From assembly GCF_001696615.3 (NCBI RefSeq), contig NZ_CP032279.1, forward strand, positions 2,852,001 to 2,916,000: 64,000 bases of DNA, given 5' to 3'. A program made the position numbers and the translations under genes. The stretch comes from Acinetobacter sp. WCHAc010034. Its GTDB lineage: Bacteria > Pseudomonadota > Gammaproteobacteria > Pseudomonadales > Moraxellaceae. Position 1 is the first letter of the stretch; the number at the start of each line of letters is the position of its first letter. Under the pieces are notes generated by a model. That model saw nothing but the letters and a program-made list of their open reading frames with translations. It ran no database searches and was not told the origin of the DNA. Below, in pieces: positions 18,174 to 27,165 of this stretch.

Positions 18174-19454
18174 TTAGAAGCGGTAACCCATTTTCAGACC
18201 ATATGCAATGGCATGGCTGTCTTTAAACTCTGCAACATAATTAGCAGTATTGAACTCTGCACCTGACTGTGCTTTAGCATCACCTAACCAGAAATATTTT
18301 ACGCCACCTGCGATAAATGTTTGTGGTGTTGGGCTGTATTGAGCGCCTAGGCCAAGGTTCCAGTAACCTTCAGTCGGGCCAAGTGTTGTAACCGGGTTGC
18401 CAGCGCCAGAGTCCCAGCCTACAGATACGTTACCGGCCCATTTATCATTCAGTTTGCGGCCTACACCTGTTGTCACAGAGTATTGATCATCTGTATAGGC
18501 AACAAGATCAAATTCAGATTTTCCTGTTCTAGCTTGTATAGCTGGATTTTTACTTGCTACACCAAACTTATAAGGTTGAATTGAGAAGTCTTTCCAGTTT
18601 ACCCAGCGGATATTGGCAAATGCAACCGTATTTTCCATAATGCCGGTTTGTAAATCTAAATTAACAGATTGTGGGGTTGTGATATCTGTATCTTGTGAAG
18701 GGGCAGCATTTAGAGCAGAGAATAAACCGGCCGCATTAAAACTTTCTCTTGCTTCTACAGAGTGCTCAATTTCAGAACGATATGTGATCGCTGCTTTTAA
18801 GGCAATTTCAGGAATTTGGTATGCGGCACCAACTAACCAGCCAATATCGCCATCTTCTTTAATACTTGCATTATAACCGCCAAAAGTAGCATTACCGCCG
18901 TATGCAGTACCGCGAAGCTGAATATCACCTTTTACTGTTTGATATACAGGGCCTGCGTAAAAGTTAAAGTTTTGATTTGGTTGAAAGCCAACAATAAGAG
19001 CAAGGTTTTGTGTGTTTACTTCAACTTTTGTTCCTTCCACTCCATTGTGGAATGCACCTTGTCCAGCTAACGCAGCTGCTGCTGGCGGAAGTACAGCTGG
19101 GAGGGTAGGTGCTGTTGTAGAGTAGGTTGCTTTTGCACCAAAAGGTTGGTCGTAAATTAAACCAAATGAAAAATTATCATTAAGCTGAAACTTTAGGGCT
19201 GCATTTACAAAATAGTAGTCATCTGCCATTTCGCCAACATTGGTATTGGAAATTGGCGAACCTGCAAATGGATAACTATCTTTAGTTGTTCCTGAAACAT
19301 TTGGATCTAATACAGAAATGCCTGCTTCAAAATAGTTGCCCGGCTGCAAAAATGCAGCAATTGACTGGCCTGAACGGTCTAGCGCTGCTGCAAATGCGCC
19401 AGCTGTTGGTAATGCTGCAAGAATTAAGGCTGTAGTGAGCTTTTTTAATTTCAT
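18174..19454 (-). CDS. FadL-type outer-membrane hydrophobe channel (copy 2)
   Basis: The 426-residue paralogue of the previous gene. The signal peptide (LTTALILAALPTAGAFA|AALD) is followed by the same FadL hatch start LDRSGQSIAAFLQPGNYFE. The barrel ends GLKMGYRF with a terminal aromatic. An insertion rich in Pro and Ala (about residues 118-136, TLPAVLPPAAAALAG) in an early loop is absent from copy 1 and would sit on the outside face or at the lateral opening. It has its own terminator, and its ATG is preceded by AAGGAACGATGAAGA. The two copies may handle different ligands. Family firm, substrate unknown. Confidence 0.93.
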   Translation of the reverse strand: MKLKKLTTALILAALPTAGAFAAALDRSGQSIAAFLQPGNYFEAGISVLDPNVSGTTKDSYPFAGSPISNTNVGEMADDYYFVNAALKFQLNDNFSFGLIYDQPFGAKATYSTTAPTLPAVLPPAAAALAGQGAFHNGVEGTKVEVNTQNLALIVGFQPNQNFNFYAGPVYQTVKGDIQLRGTAYGGNATFGGYNASIKEDGDIGWLVGAAYQIPEIALKAAITYRSEIEHSVEARESFNAAGLFSALNAAPSQDTDITTPQSVNLDLQTGIMENTVAFANIRWVNWKDFSIQPYKFGVASKNPAIQARTGKSEFDLVAYTDDQYSVTTGVGRKLNDKWAGNVSVGWDSGAGNPVTTLGPTEGYWNLGLGAQYSPTPQTFIAGGVKYFWLGDAKAQSGAEFNTANYVAEFKDSHAIAYGLKMGYRF

Positions 19455-20160
19455 TCTTCATCGTTCCTTGGTGTGCAAATTGGGGTGCTGCATTTTTTAT
19501 TTAGTTGATGCGCGGTACTGGCATGGAGAAGTCTTGGGCTTCCAACACGCCGAGTTGTTACTCCATGTGACAAAAATATCACAAAATAAATAAGAGTAAA
19601 TGCTCTAGCTTTAAAAATAAGAATAAAAAAGCATCAAATTAGAGTTATTGCACTATATTTTAATTAAAATTAAATATAAAACCATGATTTTAAATAATAA
19701 AAATATAGACTGAAAAGTAATCAAAAAAATCAAATTATGTGATTTCTATAATGTGTTTATGTTAATTCAGTCACAAAAAATACAACTGGCGCATACTGCC
19801 GGCTTTAAACCGCTGGCATCTATCCTGAAAAATGGCTGTGCCGGAACCGGTTAAATTCAGCCACCAAACTGCGGCATTCTGAACTTGTAACTCTAAAAAT
19901 GGAGACCTTGCTGCTTGGAAGTTTCACGCCTTCAGGTGCAGAGCATTAAGCAGCCTGATCCGCCTGTTCTGCCCGCTGGCAATCTGCTGGCTTCCTTTAG
20001 ATGAAGACAATGTTCAGTACAGCCGGCTTTTAGGTGACTGTTTAGTCATTCAAAAATGCTTGCGCTGAATAAGCCGGCAATACTGGCTTACTGCAGTGAA
20101 AAACCGGTGATATCTGGAGATAATTCATTCAGTTTCATCATTTATTTTTTATGAAGTTTC
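19455..20160. other. Long intergenic region with an unexplained higher-GC stretch
   Basis: About 700 bases separate the second porin from the fimbrial locus. The part 19570-19760 is very AT-rich and may hold promoters. The part from about 19790 to 20100 has markedly higher GC and codon-like texture but only short open frames: a 31-codon ATG frame from 19759 and an ATG-less open frame across about 19903-20070. I recognise no product on either strand. It may be the remains of a lost gene or an untranslated RNA; nothing specific can be claimed. Confidence 0.4.
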
Positions 20161-20188
20161 TTTACAAGATTAAAAAACAGTCTATAAT
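20161..20188 (+). promoter_or_regulatory. Sigma-70-type promoter of the fimbrial operon
   Basis: TTTACA at 20161-20166 and TATAAT at 20183-20188 are separated by 16 bases, close to the consensus. The predicted transcript would start near 20195 and give a leader of about 48 bases before the pilin ATG at 20243. Confidence 0.75.
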
Positions 20189-20242
20189 CCACCCCATATT
20201 TCAAGTTTAGTGTGTCACCTTTCACATTATATGGGGTCTTTC

Positions 20243-20713
20243 ATGAAAAAAGTCATTGTTTCCGCAGTTCTCGGTTTCTCTTCTCTATTCACTGCAGCGC
20301 ACGCGGCGGGCAGTGATTCTGCTCAATTTGAAGTTCGGCTTACAGTGACTGAATCATGCAAATTTACCGCTGCGCAGAATGTGGAATTTGCATCAATTGA
20401 CCGTTCAACTAAAGCGGCAAGCAATGCGAAAGGCCAGTTAAACGTAACTTGCACTTTAAACACGCCGTATAAAATTGCGCTGGCGGGCAGCGGTGAAATG
20501 AGCAACATCACCAATACGACGTCAACCAGCAAAGTTCCTTATAAGCTGTATCAGGATTCTGCCCGCACAGCGGAGTGGGATGCTGCCAACTTACTGTCAA
20601 GAACAGGCAACGGCAAAGACCAGACGATTCCTGTCTATGCTAAATTGGCTGGCAATACCAATGTTGAAGCCGGCAGCTATGTAGATACAGTTACTGCAAC
20701 TGTAACTTACTAA
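20243..20713 (+). CDS. Spore coat U domain fimbrial subunit (CsuA/B-like pilin)
   Basis: A 156-residue secreted pilin of the spore-coat-protein-U family, the major-subunit type of archaic chaperone-usher pili such as Csu of Acinetobacter baumannii. The signal peptide ends AHA|AGSD at about residue 21. The mature domain has the paired Cys residues (ESCKF, VTCTL) and the terminal strand GSYVDTVTATVTY used for donor-strand exchange. Start ATG 20243 follows GGGG at suitable spacing; the longer frame from 20210 is rejected. It leads the pilin-chaperone-usher-tip operon from a strong promoter. Confidence 0.9.
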   Translation: MKKVIVSAVLGFSSLFTAAHAAGSDSAQFEVRLTVTESCKFTAAQNVEFASIDRSTKAASNAKGQLNVTCTLNTPYKIALAGSGEMSNITNTTSTSKVPYKLYQDSARTAEWDAANLLSRTGNGKDQTIPVYAKLAGNTNVEAGSYVDTVTATVTY

Positions 20714-20740
20714 TTTGCAGACGCAGCAGCGGATAGAGTA

Positions 20741-21475
20741 ATGCAGTATATGAACAAATTGAGGCAATTCATTTGCGCTTCTGCGGTATCGCTTTATTCG
20801 CTGAGCAGCTTGGCAGCCAGCTTGCAGGTTGCTCCAATTTCTGTTTCATTTGCCCCGCAGGAAAAAGCCAAGGAAATTTGGCTGACCAATACCAGCGAAC
20901 AGCCTATCCGGGCGCAAACCCGCGTGCTGGCCTGGTCGCAAGTTGCAGGCCAGGATCAGCTAAGCCCCACACGGGACTTGGTTGCCAGCCCATCCATTAC
21001 CGAAATTAAAGCAGGCGAGCAGCAGCTGATCCGGATTATCCGCATGGTCCCGCAAAATGCCGCTGTGGAACAGACTTACCGCTTACTGATTGATGAGCTG
21101 CCAAGTTCAGGGCAGCCTGACGCCCAGACCGGCCTGCAGCTGCTGCTGCAGTATTCTATTCCGGTTTTTATGCAGCCGGCTGCAGGCATTGCTGTGCGCA
21201 ATGGCGTAACGCAGCTTAATCAGGTGGAATTTCAATACAGGAACAGCCAGCTGGCGGTTAAAAATAATGCCGGCAGCCATATCCGGATCAGTGAATTAAG
21301 CTATATCAATCCAAACGGTGAAAAAATACCGCTGATTAATGGCCTGGTGGGCTATGCGCTTGCGGGCCAGAGCATGCGCTGGGATGTTCCCCAGTTAAAG
21401 CAGATGCTTCCGGGCGGCAAGTTTGAAGCCAGAATCAACAGTGACGGTTTGGCGCAAACGCTTCCTGTCCAATAA
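20741..21475 (+). CDS. Fimbrial periplasmic chaperone (CsuC-like)
   Basis: A 244-residue PapD-like chaperone that caps pilin subunits in the periplasm and delivers them to the usher. It has a signal peptide (about 1-25, ending LAA), then two immunoglobulin-like domains. The first contains LQVAPISVSFAPQEKAKEIWLTNT and the second ends in ARINSDGL. Conserved features of the family such as RVLAWSQ and the QQLIRIIRMV strand are visible. The start could be ATG 20741 or ATG 20750. It lies 27 bases after the pilin and 6 bases before the usher. Confidence 0.9.
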   Translation: MQYMNKLRQFICASAVSLYSLSSLAASLQVAPISVSFAPQEKAKEIWLTNTSEQPIRAQTRVLAWSQVAGQDQLSPTRDLVASPSITEIKAGEQQLIRIIRMVPQNAAVEQTYRLLIDELPSSGQPDAQTGLQLLLQYSIPVFMQPAAGIAVRNGVTQLNQVEFQYRNSQLAVKNNAGSHIRISELSYINPNGEKIPLINGLVGYALAGQSMRWDVPQLKQMLPGGKFEARINSDGLAQTLPVQ

Positions 21476-21481
21476 GCGGGA

Positions 21482-23857
21482 ATGAGAAAAAAAACTGCTT
21501 ACTGCGGCCCGCTGCTTCAAGCGCTGCTTTGCCTGTCTGGACTATCCAGCACTTTGGCGCTTGCCGGCGAAGCGCCCGGTTTAGACAGCCTTGAGCAGCA
21601 GGAACTGTATCTAAGCGTCGTGCTGAATCAGGCCGCCAGTTCAGCCTTTGGCCATTTCATTCAAACCCCGCAGGATTTGCTGATTTCGCGTGAAACCCTG
21701 CAGGAACTGCAATTAAAAATCACTGCCCCTGATGCGCCGCAGCATGCCGGCTTTATCAGCCTGTCTCAGATTGCGGGCCTAAATTACGATTACAACGCCT
21801 CGGCGCAAAGCATCCGCTTGAATGTGCCGGCCGCTTTTCTGCAGGCCAAAACTGTAGCGGGATTCATTCCGGTTGAAGCCGCCAAGGTCAATGCCGCGCA
21901 GATTCGGCCGGGCGCGCTGCTGAATTACGATTTTTATGCTCAGGCCACTGAAGATGACTGGTCGTTAAGCGGCTGGAATGAGCTGCGCTTTTTCGGCTTT
22001 GGAGAGGGCAGTGTGCTGAGCATTTCCGCCAACCATGCCTATACCCAGTCAGCCGGATCAAAAGAACTTAACAGCCAAATTCTGGACACCTATTGGCAAA
22101 AGGATTTTGCCGAGCGGGCGCTGAGCTTGACTTTGGGCGACAGCCAGACCCGCGCCCTGGACTGGAGCCGTTCGGCCCGGATTTCAGGCATTAAGCTGGC
22201 AAAGAACTACAGCCTGCAGCCGTATCAGGTGACTTCACCTTTGGCTTCATTCCGGGATTCAGTGGTCTTGCCGTCAACCGTAGATTTGCTGATTAACGGC
22301 ATTCAGCAGAGCAGCAGCGAAGTGCTTCCGGGGCAGTTCAATATTCAGACTGCGCCGTCCATTAGCGGCGCGGGAACGGCGCAGCTGCTGATCACCGACT
22401 TGAACGGCCAGCAGCGGGCGGTCAATTTTTCCCTATTCGGCACATCGCAGCTGCTGCAGCAGGGACTGTCGGACTGGGAAGTCAATCTGGGCGTGAACAA
22501 GCTGAATTATGCAGTCAAGTCCTTCAGCTATGGGCATGAGCTTTTAATGAATGCCACTTTCCGGCATGGCCTCAGCAATGACACAACGCTGGAAAGCCAT
22601 GCAGAATATTCAAGCGCTGCCGCTTTGGCGGGGCTTGGCATTGTGCACCGCCTGCCGGATGCCTGGGGCGTGCTGAACGGCTCCTACAGCCGCAGCGAGC
22701 TGAACGGGCAGGCTGGGCAGGCGTATTCTGCCGGCTATGAGTGGAATAACCGCCTGATCAACTTTTCTGTGCGCCATCAGCAAAGTGACGGCAAATTTGG
22801 CGATTTGGCGAGCGGCTTGGGCTACGCCTATATTGACCGCTCCGATCATGCCTTCTTTGGGCTGAATACGCGCTTTGGCCAGTTCGGCAGCAGCTATGCA
22901 GCGCAGCAGTATCAGGGAATTGATAATAAATATATGATTTTAAACTGGTCTTATTATTTTCCTTCAAAGAGCTATTTAAGTCTGAATATGACCCGAAATT
23001 TGAATGAAAACAGCCATTCTTTTTTCATGTCGCTGAATGTGCCGCTGGACCGCCAGACCAATGCCGCCGTCAGCGCTCAAAAAAATCCGGATGACCATAA
23101 AGTGTCGGCCAGCGTGCGCAGAACGGCTTTGCAGAATCAGCCGGACTGGGGCTGGCAAGGCAATGCAGAATACAGCGATCCGGACAATTACAGCCTGCAG
23201 GGGCAGCTGCAGCGGGAAACCTCCGTGGGGCAATGGGATATCGGCGTTCAGAATGCCCGAATCAACGGCGAAGGCTACAGCACCGCTGTTGGCTCGGCGC
23301 GCGGCAGCCTGGTAGTGATGAACCGCAGCCTTTTCGCCATGCGCCAGTCGCTGAACTCCTTTGCTGTAGTGTCTACGGCAGGCGTGGCGGACATTCCTGT
23401 GCGGCTGGAAAACCGCCTTGTGGGCAAGACCAACCGCAAAGGCCTGCTGTTAATCGACTCGCTGAACCCGTATCAGCATAATGCCGTTTCTATTGATGCG
23501 CTTGATTTGCCGCTGGAATATAAAATTGAGTCGACACAGCTGGACGCTGTTCCTTATGCTTCCAGCGGCGTGTATCTGAATTTTCCGGTCTATAAGATGC
23601 GCTCGGTGCAGTGGGCCGCGGTCGATCAGCAGAATCAGCCTTTAAAAATGGGAAGCCGGGTCTGGGTGCAGCCTGCAGCGCCGGATCTGGATGACCTGGA
23701 ACAGACCATTGTTGGGCGGGACGGCATGGTTTATCTGGAAAATCCGGCAGCAGCTGCGGTTTTTGCAGAGCATGAGGGGAAAATCTGCCGTATGGACTTG
23801 CCTGATTTTTCAGCGCAGTATGGCTTTCTGGATTTGGGGAGTTTAAAGTGCCAATAA
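21482..23857 (+). CDS. Fimbrial outer-membrane usher (CsuD-like)
   Basis: A 791-residue FimD/PapC-class usher: the outer-membrane pore that recruits chaperone-subunit complexes and polymerises the pilus. The signal peptide ends LALA|GEAP. An N-terminal domain (about 30-140) precedes the 24-strand barrel with a central plug (near 255-320, with LPSTVDLLINGIQQSS), and small C-terminal domains follow (with DIPVRLENRLVGKTNRKGLLL read in parts). The length is in the range of archaic-type ushers. The stop overlaps the tip gene, indicating coupling. Confidence 0.93.
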   Translation: MRKKTAYCGPLLQALLCLSGLSSTLALAGEAPGLDSLEQQELYLSVVLNQAASSAFGHFIQTPQDLLISRETLQELQLKITAPDAPQHAGFISLSQIAGLNYDYNASAQSIRLNVPAAFLQAKTVAGFIPVEAAKVNAAQIRPGALLNYDFYAQATEDDWSLSGWNELRFFGFGEGSVLSISANHAYTQSAGSKELNSQILDTYWQKDFAERALSLTLGDSQTRALDWSRSARISGIKLAKNYSLQPYQVTSPLASFRDSVVLPSTVDLLINGIQQSSSEVLPGQFNIQTAPSISGAGTAQLLITDLNGQQRAVNFSLFGTSQLLQQGLSDWEVNLGVNKLNYAVKSFSYGHELLMNATFRHGLSNDTTLESHAEYSSAAALAGLGIVHRLPDAWGVLNGSYSRSELNGQAGQAYSAGYEWNNRLINFSVRHQQSDGKFGDLASGLGYAYIDRSDHAFFGLNTRFGQFGSSYAAQQYQGIDNKYMILNWSYYFPSKSYLSLNMTRNLNENSHSFFMSLNVPLDRQTNAAVSAQKNPDDHKVSASVRRTALQNQPDWGWQGNAEYSDPDNYSLQGQLQRETSVGQWDIGVQNARINGEGYSTAVGSARGSLVVMNRSLFAMRQSLNSFAVVSTAGVADIPVRLENRLVGKTNRKGLLLIDSLNPYQHNAVSIDALDLPLEYKIESTQLDAVPYASSGVYLNFPVYKMRSVQWAAVDQQNQPLKMGSRVWVQPAAPDLDDLEQTIVGRDGMVYLENPAAAAVFAEHEGKICRMDLPDFSAQYGFLDLGSLKCQ

Positions 23858-24861
23858 TGATCAATATTCACCGCGTCTGGCGTTCAGGCCTGCTGCTGGC
23901 TTTCAGCAGTTTGGCCCTGATGCTGCCTTTTGCCCTGCTGGCAGCCAGCTCAGCGGCGCAAGCTTCCGGCTCGTGCTGGCTGTCCGGCCCGGCTTTGAAT
24001 TTCGGTTCGGTGTCGGGCAAAGGCAAAACCAGCTATACCAATTGGCAGGTGACCTGCAATCAATATGGCCATGCCAAAACGGTGAATGTCGCTTTGTGCC
24101 CTTATGCAACCGCAGGCGGCTTAGGCTTATCCAATAACCGCAGGCAAATGGTTTCATATTCTTCCTGGCCGCATGCTTACCTGACTTATGACCTGTTTTA
24201 TGATCCGGCTTTGACCCAGCGGATGGATACGCGGGCCAATCTGGCGACCTTAAAATGCACTTATAAAAGCTTTAGCGTGAATGAAAACCGGAAGATTTTC
24301 GATCTGCCGATTTACGGCTATGTGTATGCCGGGCAAAATGCCCGGGCAGGGGAATATAAAAATAATAACGATGCCCAAGTCACTCTGCTGTATGCCTTCA
24401 GCCAGGAAAAGCAGCCGAGCGCGGAAGAAGTGCTGGCATCCCAGTCAGGCAATCAAGGTAGCAACAGCCTAAGCGTCACAGCGAACTATGAAAACAGCTG
24501 CAATCTTATTTCCGCATCTGACATGAATTTCGGCCAAATTAATGACCTATCCAAGGCGGTGACCAGCGCAGCCGCTGTAGTGCTGTCCTGCCCCTTGAAT
24601 ACCTCTTGGAAAGTGAGCCTGGATCAGGGCCTGCACTATGACGGCGCGACACGGCGCATGCGCAAAGGCGCAGACTATATTGCTTATGAACTGTACCGGG
24701 ATGCGCAGTACAGCCAGCTTTGGAGCAGCAGCGGCGCATCGCAGGGCGCGGGCAATAATGGCGCGCAGACCATCCATATTTATGGAAAGGCAGGGCCAAG
24801 CTTGGCCGCTGTGCCGGCTGGGGAATATCAGGATACCATTACGGTAACGCTGACTTATTAG
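23848..24861 (+). CDS. Two-domain fimbrial tip adhesin (CsuE-like)
   Basis: A 337-residue secreted protein with a signal peptide (hydrophobic run ending AAQA|SGSC near residue 41) and two consecutive spore-coat-U domains: the first about 42-195, the second about 205-337, ending DTITVTLTY. This is the tip-adhesin architecture of Csu-type pili. GTG 23848 has GGGGAG six bases upstream, while ATG 23857 overlaps the usher stop (TAATG); GTG is slightly favoured. The gene ends tail-to-tail with a convergent pilin and overlaps it by four bases. Confidence 0.88.
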   Translation: MPIMINIHRVWRSGLLLAFSSLALMLPFALLAASSAAQASGSCWLSGPALNFGSVSGKGKTSYTNWQVTCNQYGHAKTVNVALCPYATAGGLGLSNNRRQMVSYSSWPHAYLTYDLFYDPALTQRMDTRANLATLKCTYKSFSVNENRKIFDLPIYGYVYAGQNARAGEYKNNNDAQVTLLYAFSQEKQPSAEEVLASQSGNQGSNSLSVTANYENSCNLISASDMNFGQINDLSKAVTSAAAVVLSCPLNTSWKVSLDQGLHYDGATRRMRKGADYIAYELYRDAQYSQLWSSSGASQGAGNNGAQTIHIYGKAGPSLAAVPAGEYQDTITVTLTY

Positions 24862-25334
24862 TAGGTAATGACGGCAGTCACTTTGTCGCTGTATTGGCCC
24901 GCGGCAACATTGGTGTCCGCTTGATTGACCTTGCCCCAAACCGGAATTTTCTGGGTATTTCCGGTGCCGGTGCTGCTGTAGGCATGTTGGCTGTCTGCGC
25001 CCCAGAGGGTGGTGCGGCTGGCATCCTGATAAAGTGTGTAGGGAATTTTAGCGCTGTTTGGCGCGGCGGCGGCCATTGCCCTTTGGCTTTGCAGCGCAAT
25101 GCTGTACGGCGTGCCTTGGGTGCAGGTCACTGCCAGCTGGTTATTTTGGCTGGGGCCTTTTGATGCGCGGTTAATGCTGCCGAAATCCAAATCTGCGCCA
25201 TTGACCGCTATATTGCAGGTTTCTTTGATGGTGATGCTGACGTTGAATTGCGCCGAATCCTGATTGGCTGCGTATATAAGCGCTGAAGCGCTGACAAAAG
25301 CGCAGGTAAAGAGCGCGCAAAAAGATAATCTCAT
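24858..25334 (-). CDS. Additional spore coat U domain pilin, convergent
   Basis: A 158-residue secreted single-domain spore-coat-U protein. The signal peptide ends ALIYA|ANQD. The mature start ANQDSAQFNVSITIKETCN mirrors the main pilin (AGSDSAQFEVRLTVTESCK), and the C-terminal strand is YSDKVTAVITY. It is encoded opposite to the operon and its stop overlaps the stop of the tip gene. It needs its own promoter in 25335-25788. It may be a minor or alternative subunit assembled by the same chaperone-usher pair. The family is secure; the partnership is an inference. Confidence 0.88.
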   Translation of the reverse strand: MRLSFCALFTCAFVSASALIYAANQDSAQFNVSITIKETCNIAVNGADLDFGSINRASKGPSQNNQLAVTCTQGTPYSIALQSQRAMAAAAPNSAKIPYTLYQDASRTTLWGADSQHAYSSTGTGNTQKIPVWGKVNQADTNVAAGQYSDKVTAVITY

Positions 25335-25788
25335 ACAGTTTTAATTTTTAAGCATTAAACATTAATAACAGCATACAAGGGCCTGCCGGAAATGAGAAGA
25401 AATAACTGCAAAAGCTGGGCGATAAGCGGCGGCAGTGAAATAAAAATATGAAGCAGGCTGTGATAGGCGCAGGTGAAAATAAGCTTCGTCTAAAGTCTGC
25501 AAGCAAAGCGCTTGAAACCATCAGAAAATGCAGCGGGAAAGGGGCGGGCAGGAGTATAATTTTAAGGCCAACTGAAAAATCAGATTAGTTGCTTTTGCAT
25601 CAATGGGATAGGCTGGCTCAAATATAAAAATACAGCCAGACTTATTTGCCGGAAATGAGCAGGAGAAATTGATCATTTATTTATCAGTAAGATGCTAATA
25701 ATAGAAGCTTTCTGCGCAGGAATCTTCTAAATGACTGTAAAAAATTAATGTGATTCTGCTGCTGCATTTCGCAGCAAGGAGAAAGTCA
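25335..25788. other. Divergent intergenic region, no gene seen
   Basis: About 450 AT-rich bases between the convergent pilin (leftward) and the catalase-like gene (rightward). No RNA gene, terminator or clear operator was recognised. Two promoters must lie here. The last bases contain AAGGAG, the ribosome-binding site of the next gene. Confidence 0.4.
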
Positions 25789-26922
25789 ATGCCAGACCTT
25801 AAGCTACCGATGCGCTTTAGCCTGATCTCCGCTCTCGCATCGATGTTCATGGCAATCAGCGGATGCGCTGCTCCATATTCTAAAAATACGGCTTTTAATG
25901 CAGCTTCCTACCCCGGCATTGACCCTGTTCTGGGCGAAAGCCTTTATCCTGATGAAGCGGCTATAGCCGAGGAAATTGCAGATGCTATTGAGCAGTCTAT
26001 CCGCAAGCAATACGCTTCGGGAAATGCCCTCCGTGATGCGCATCCGAAAGCTCATGGCTGTGTGCGGGCAGAGTTCCATGTGCTGCCCACACTTCCCGAT
26101 AAGCTTGCGAAGGGGGTGTTCATTCCCGGAAAAACATATCAGGCATGGATCCGCTTTTCAAATGCTTCCCCTGACGCAGCGAAGGCGGATATAAAAAGGG
26201 ATGCGCGGGGAATGGCAATAAAACTGTTGGCTGTGCCGGGGGAGAAAATCATAGGTGGCGAAGCTGCCACACAGGACTTTATTATGATCAATCACCCGGT
26301 ATTCTTTGCGAATGAGCCTGGCCGCTACAGGTCATTGATTCAGGATACAAACAGCGGCAGCTTTTTTAAAAAGCTTCATATTCCTTTTGCGCTGGGCGCC
26401 AAAGGAACAATGATCGCTTTAAGCCTGAATACTCGAATTTCAAATCCTTTGCAGGCGCGATACTGGTCTATGGTGCCTTATCAGCTGGGGCTGGGGGCTG
26501 ACCGTCAAGCGGTAAAATACTCTGCTAGAGCGTGCTCAGCAGAAAGAGACCCTATGCCGGACCATCCTGGCCATAATTTTCTGCGGGATGCATTGAAAAA
26601 TAGCCTGAAGAAGAAAGATGCGTGCATGGAATTTCTTGTGCAGCCGAGAACATCCAATACGCTGCTGGTTGAAGATTCCATGACCGAATGGAAAGAGGCG
26701 GATGCGCCCTTTTATCCGGTAGCGTCTATCCGGATTCCTGAACAGGTTTTTGACACGCCGGAGCAGAATAAGTTTTGTGAGAATCTTTCTTTTACCCCAT
26801 GGCATTCTTTGCCTGAACATAAGCCGCTTGGCGCTGTTAACCGGCTGCGCAAAGTGATTTATGAGCAGGTCAGCCGGGTCAGGCATGAAATGAATGCAGC
26901 CAAGCGGCAAGAGCCTTGGTAG
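25789..26922 (+). CDS. Catalase-related haem protein, predicted lipoprotein
   Basis: A 377-residue compact member of the catalase superfamily. Catalase landmarks are visible: a distal His region RDAHPKAHGC near 80-90, WIRFSNASPDAAKADIKRDARGMAIKL in the place of the RFSTV...RDxRGFA block (read as two parts), INHPVFFANEP with the distal Asn, and RKVIY near 354-358 as the RxxxY proximal haem ligand. The N-terminus is a signal peptide ending MAISGC, which fits a lipobox with Cys near 27, so it is probably anchored on the periplasmic side. AAGGAG seven bases before ATG 25789 decides the start. It is shorter than a true catalase. Peroxide or fatty-acid hydroperoxide activity is inferred, not shown. 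Confidence 0.8.
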   Translation: MPDLKLPMRFSLISALASMFMAISGCAAPYSKNTAFNAASYPGIDPVLGESLYPDEAAIAEEIADAIEQSIRKQYASGNALRDAHPKAHGCVRAEFHVLPTLPDKLAKGVFIPGKTYQAWIRFSNASPDAAKADIKRDARGMAIKLLAVPGEKIIGGEAATQDFIMINHPVFFANEPGRYRSLIQDTNSGSFFKKLHIPFALGAKGTMIALSLNTRISNPLQARYWSMVPYQLGLGADRQAVKYSARACSAERDPMPDHPGHNFLRDALKNSLKKKDACMEFLVQPRTSNTLLVEDSMTEWKEADAPFYPVASIRIPEQVFDTPEQNKFCENLSFTPWHSLPEHKPLGAVNRLRKVIYEQVSRVRHEMNAAKRQEPW

Positions 26923-27001
26923 GCTTATTTAGATGTAATTTTATTCAATACATTGATTTTATTAAACTAAAAAGATTAATGGTTAAATATAAGCCATAAA
27001 A

Positions 27002-27077
27002 TGGTGCGCCCTGCGGGACTCGAACCCACGCCGGCCGCTTAGGAGGCGGCTGCTCTATCCAGTTAAGCTAAGGGCGC
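27002..27077 (-). tRNA. tRNA-Arg (anticodon CCT)
   Basis: Read on the minus strand it folds as a complete cloverleaf: acceptor GCGCCCT pairing with AGGGCGC, the anticodon stem GCCGC/GCGGC around loop CTCCTAA (anticodon CCT), a T-arm with GTTCGAGTC, and an encoded 3' CCA. The gene stands alone between the catalase-like gene and aroP. Confidence 0.96.
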
Positions 27078-27165
27078 AAAACGCAGTTAATTTACCTTAA
27101 TTTTATTCAAAAAAAAAGTTATTGCCGAAACAATAACTTTTTAAATAACAGTACGGTGATGGCGG

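Noticed and set aside
19336..19593. 85-codon frame crossing the start of porin copy 2
   Set aside because: It overlaps the porin signal-peptide region antisense and has no ribosome-binding site or recognisable product.
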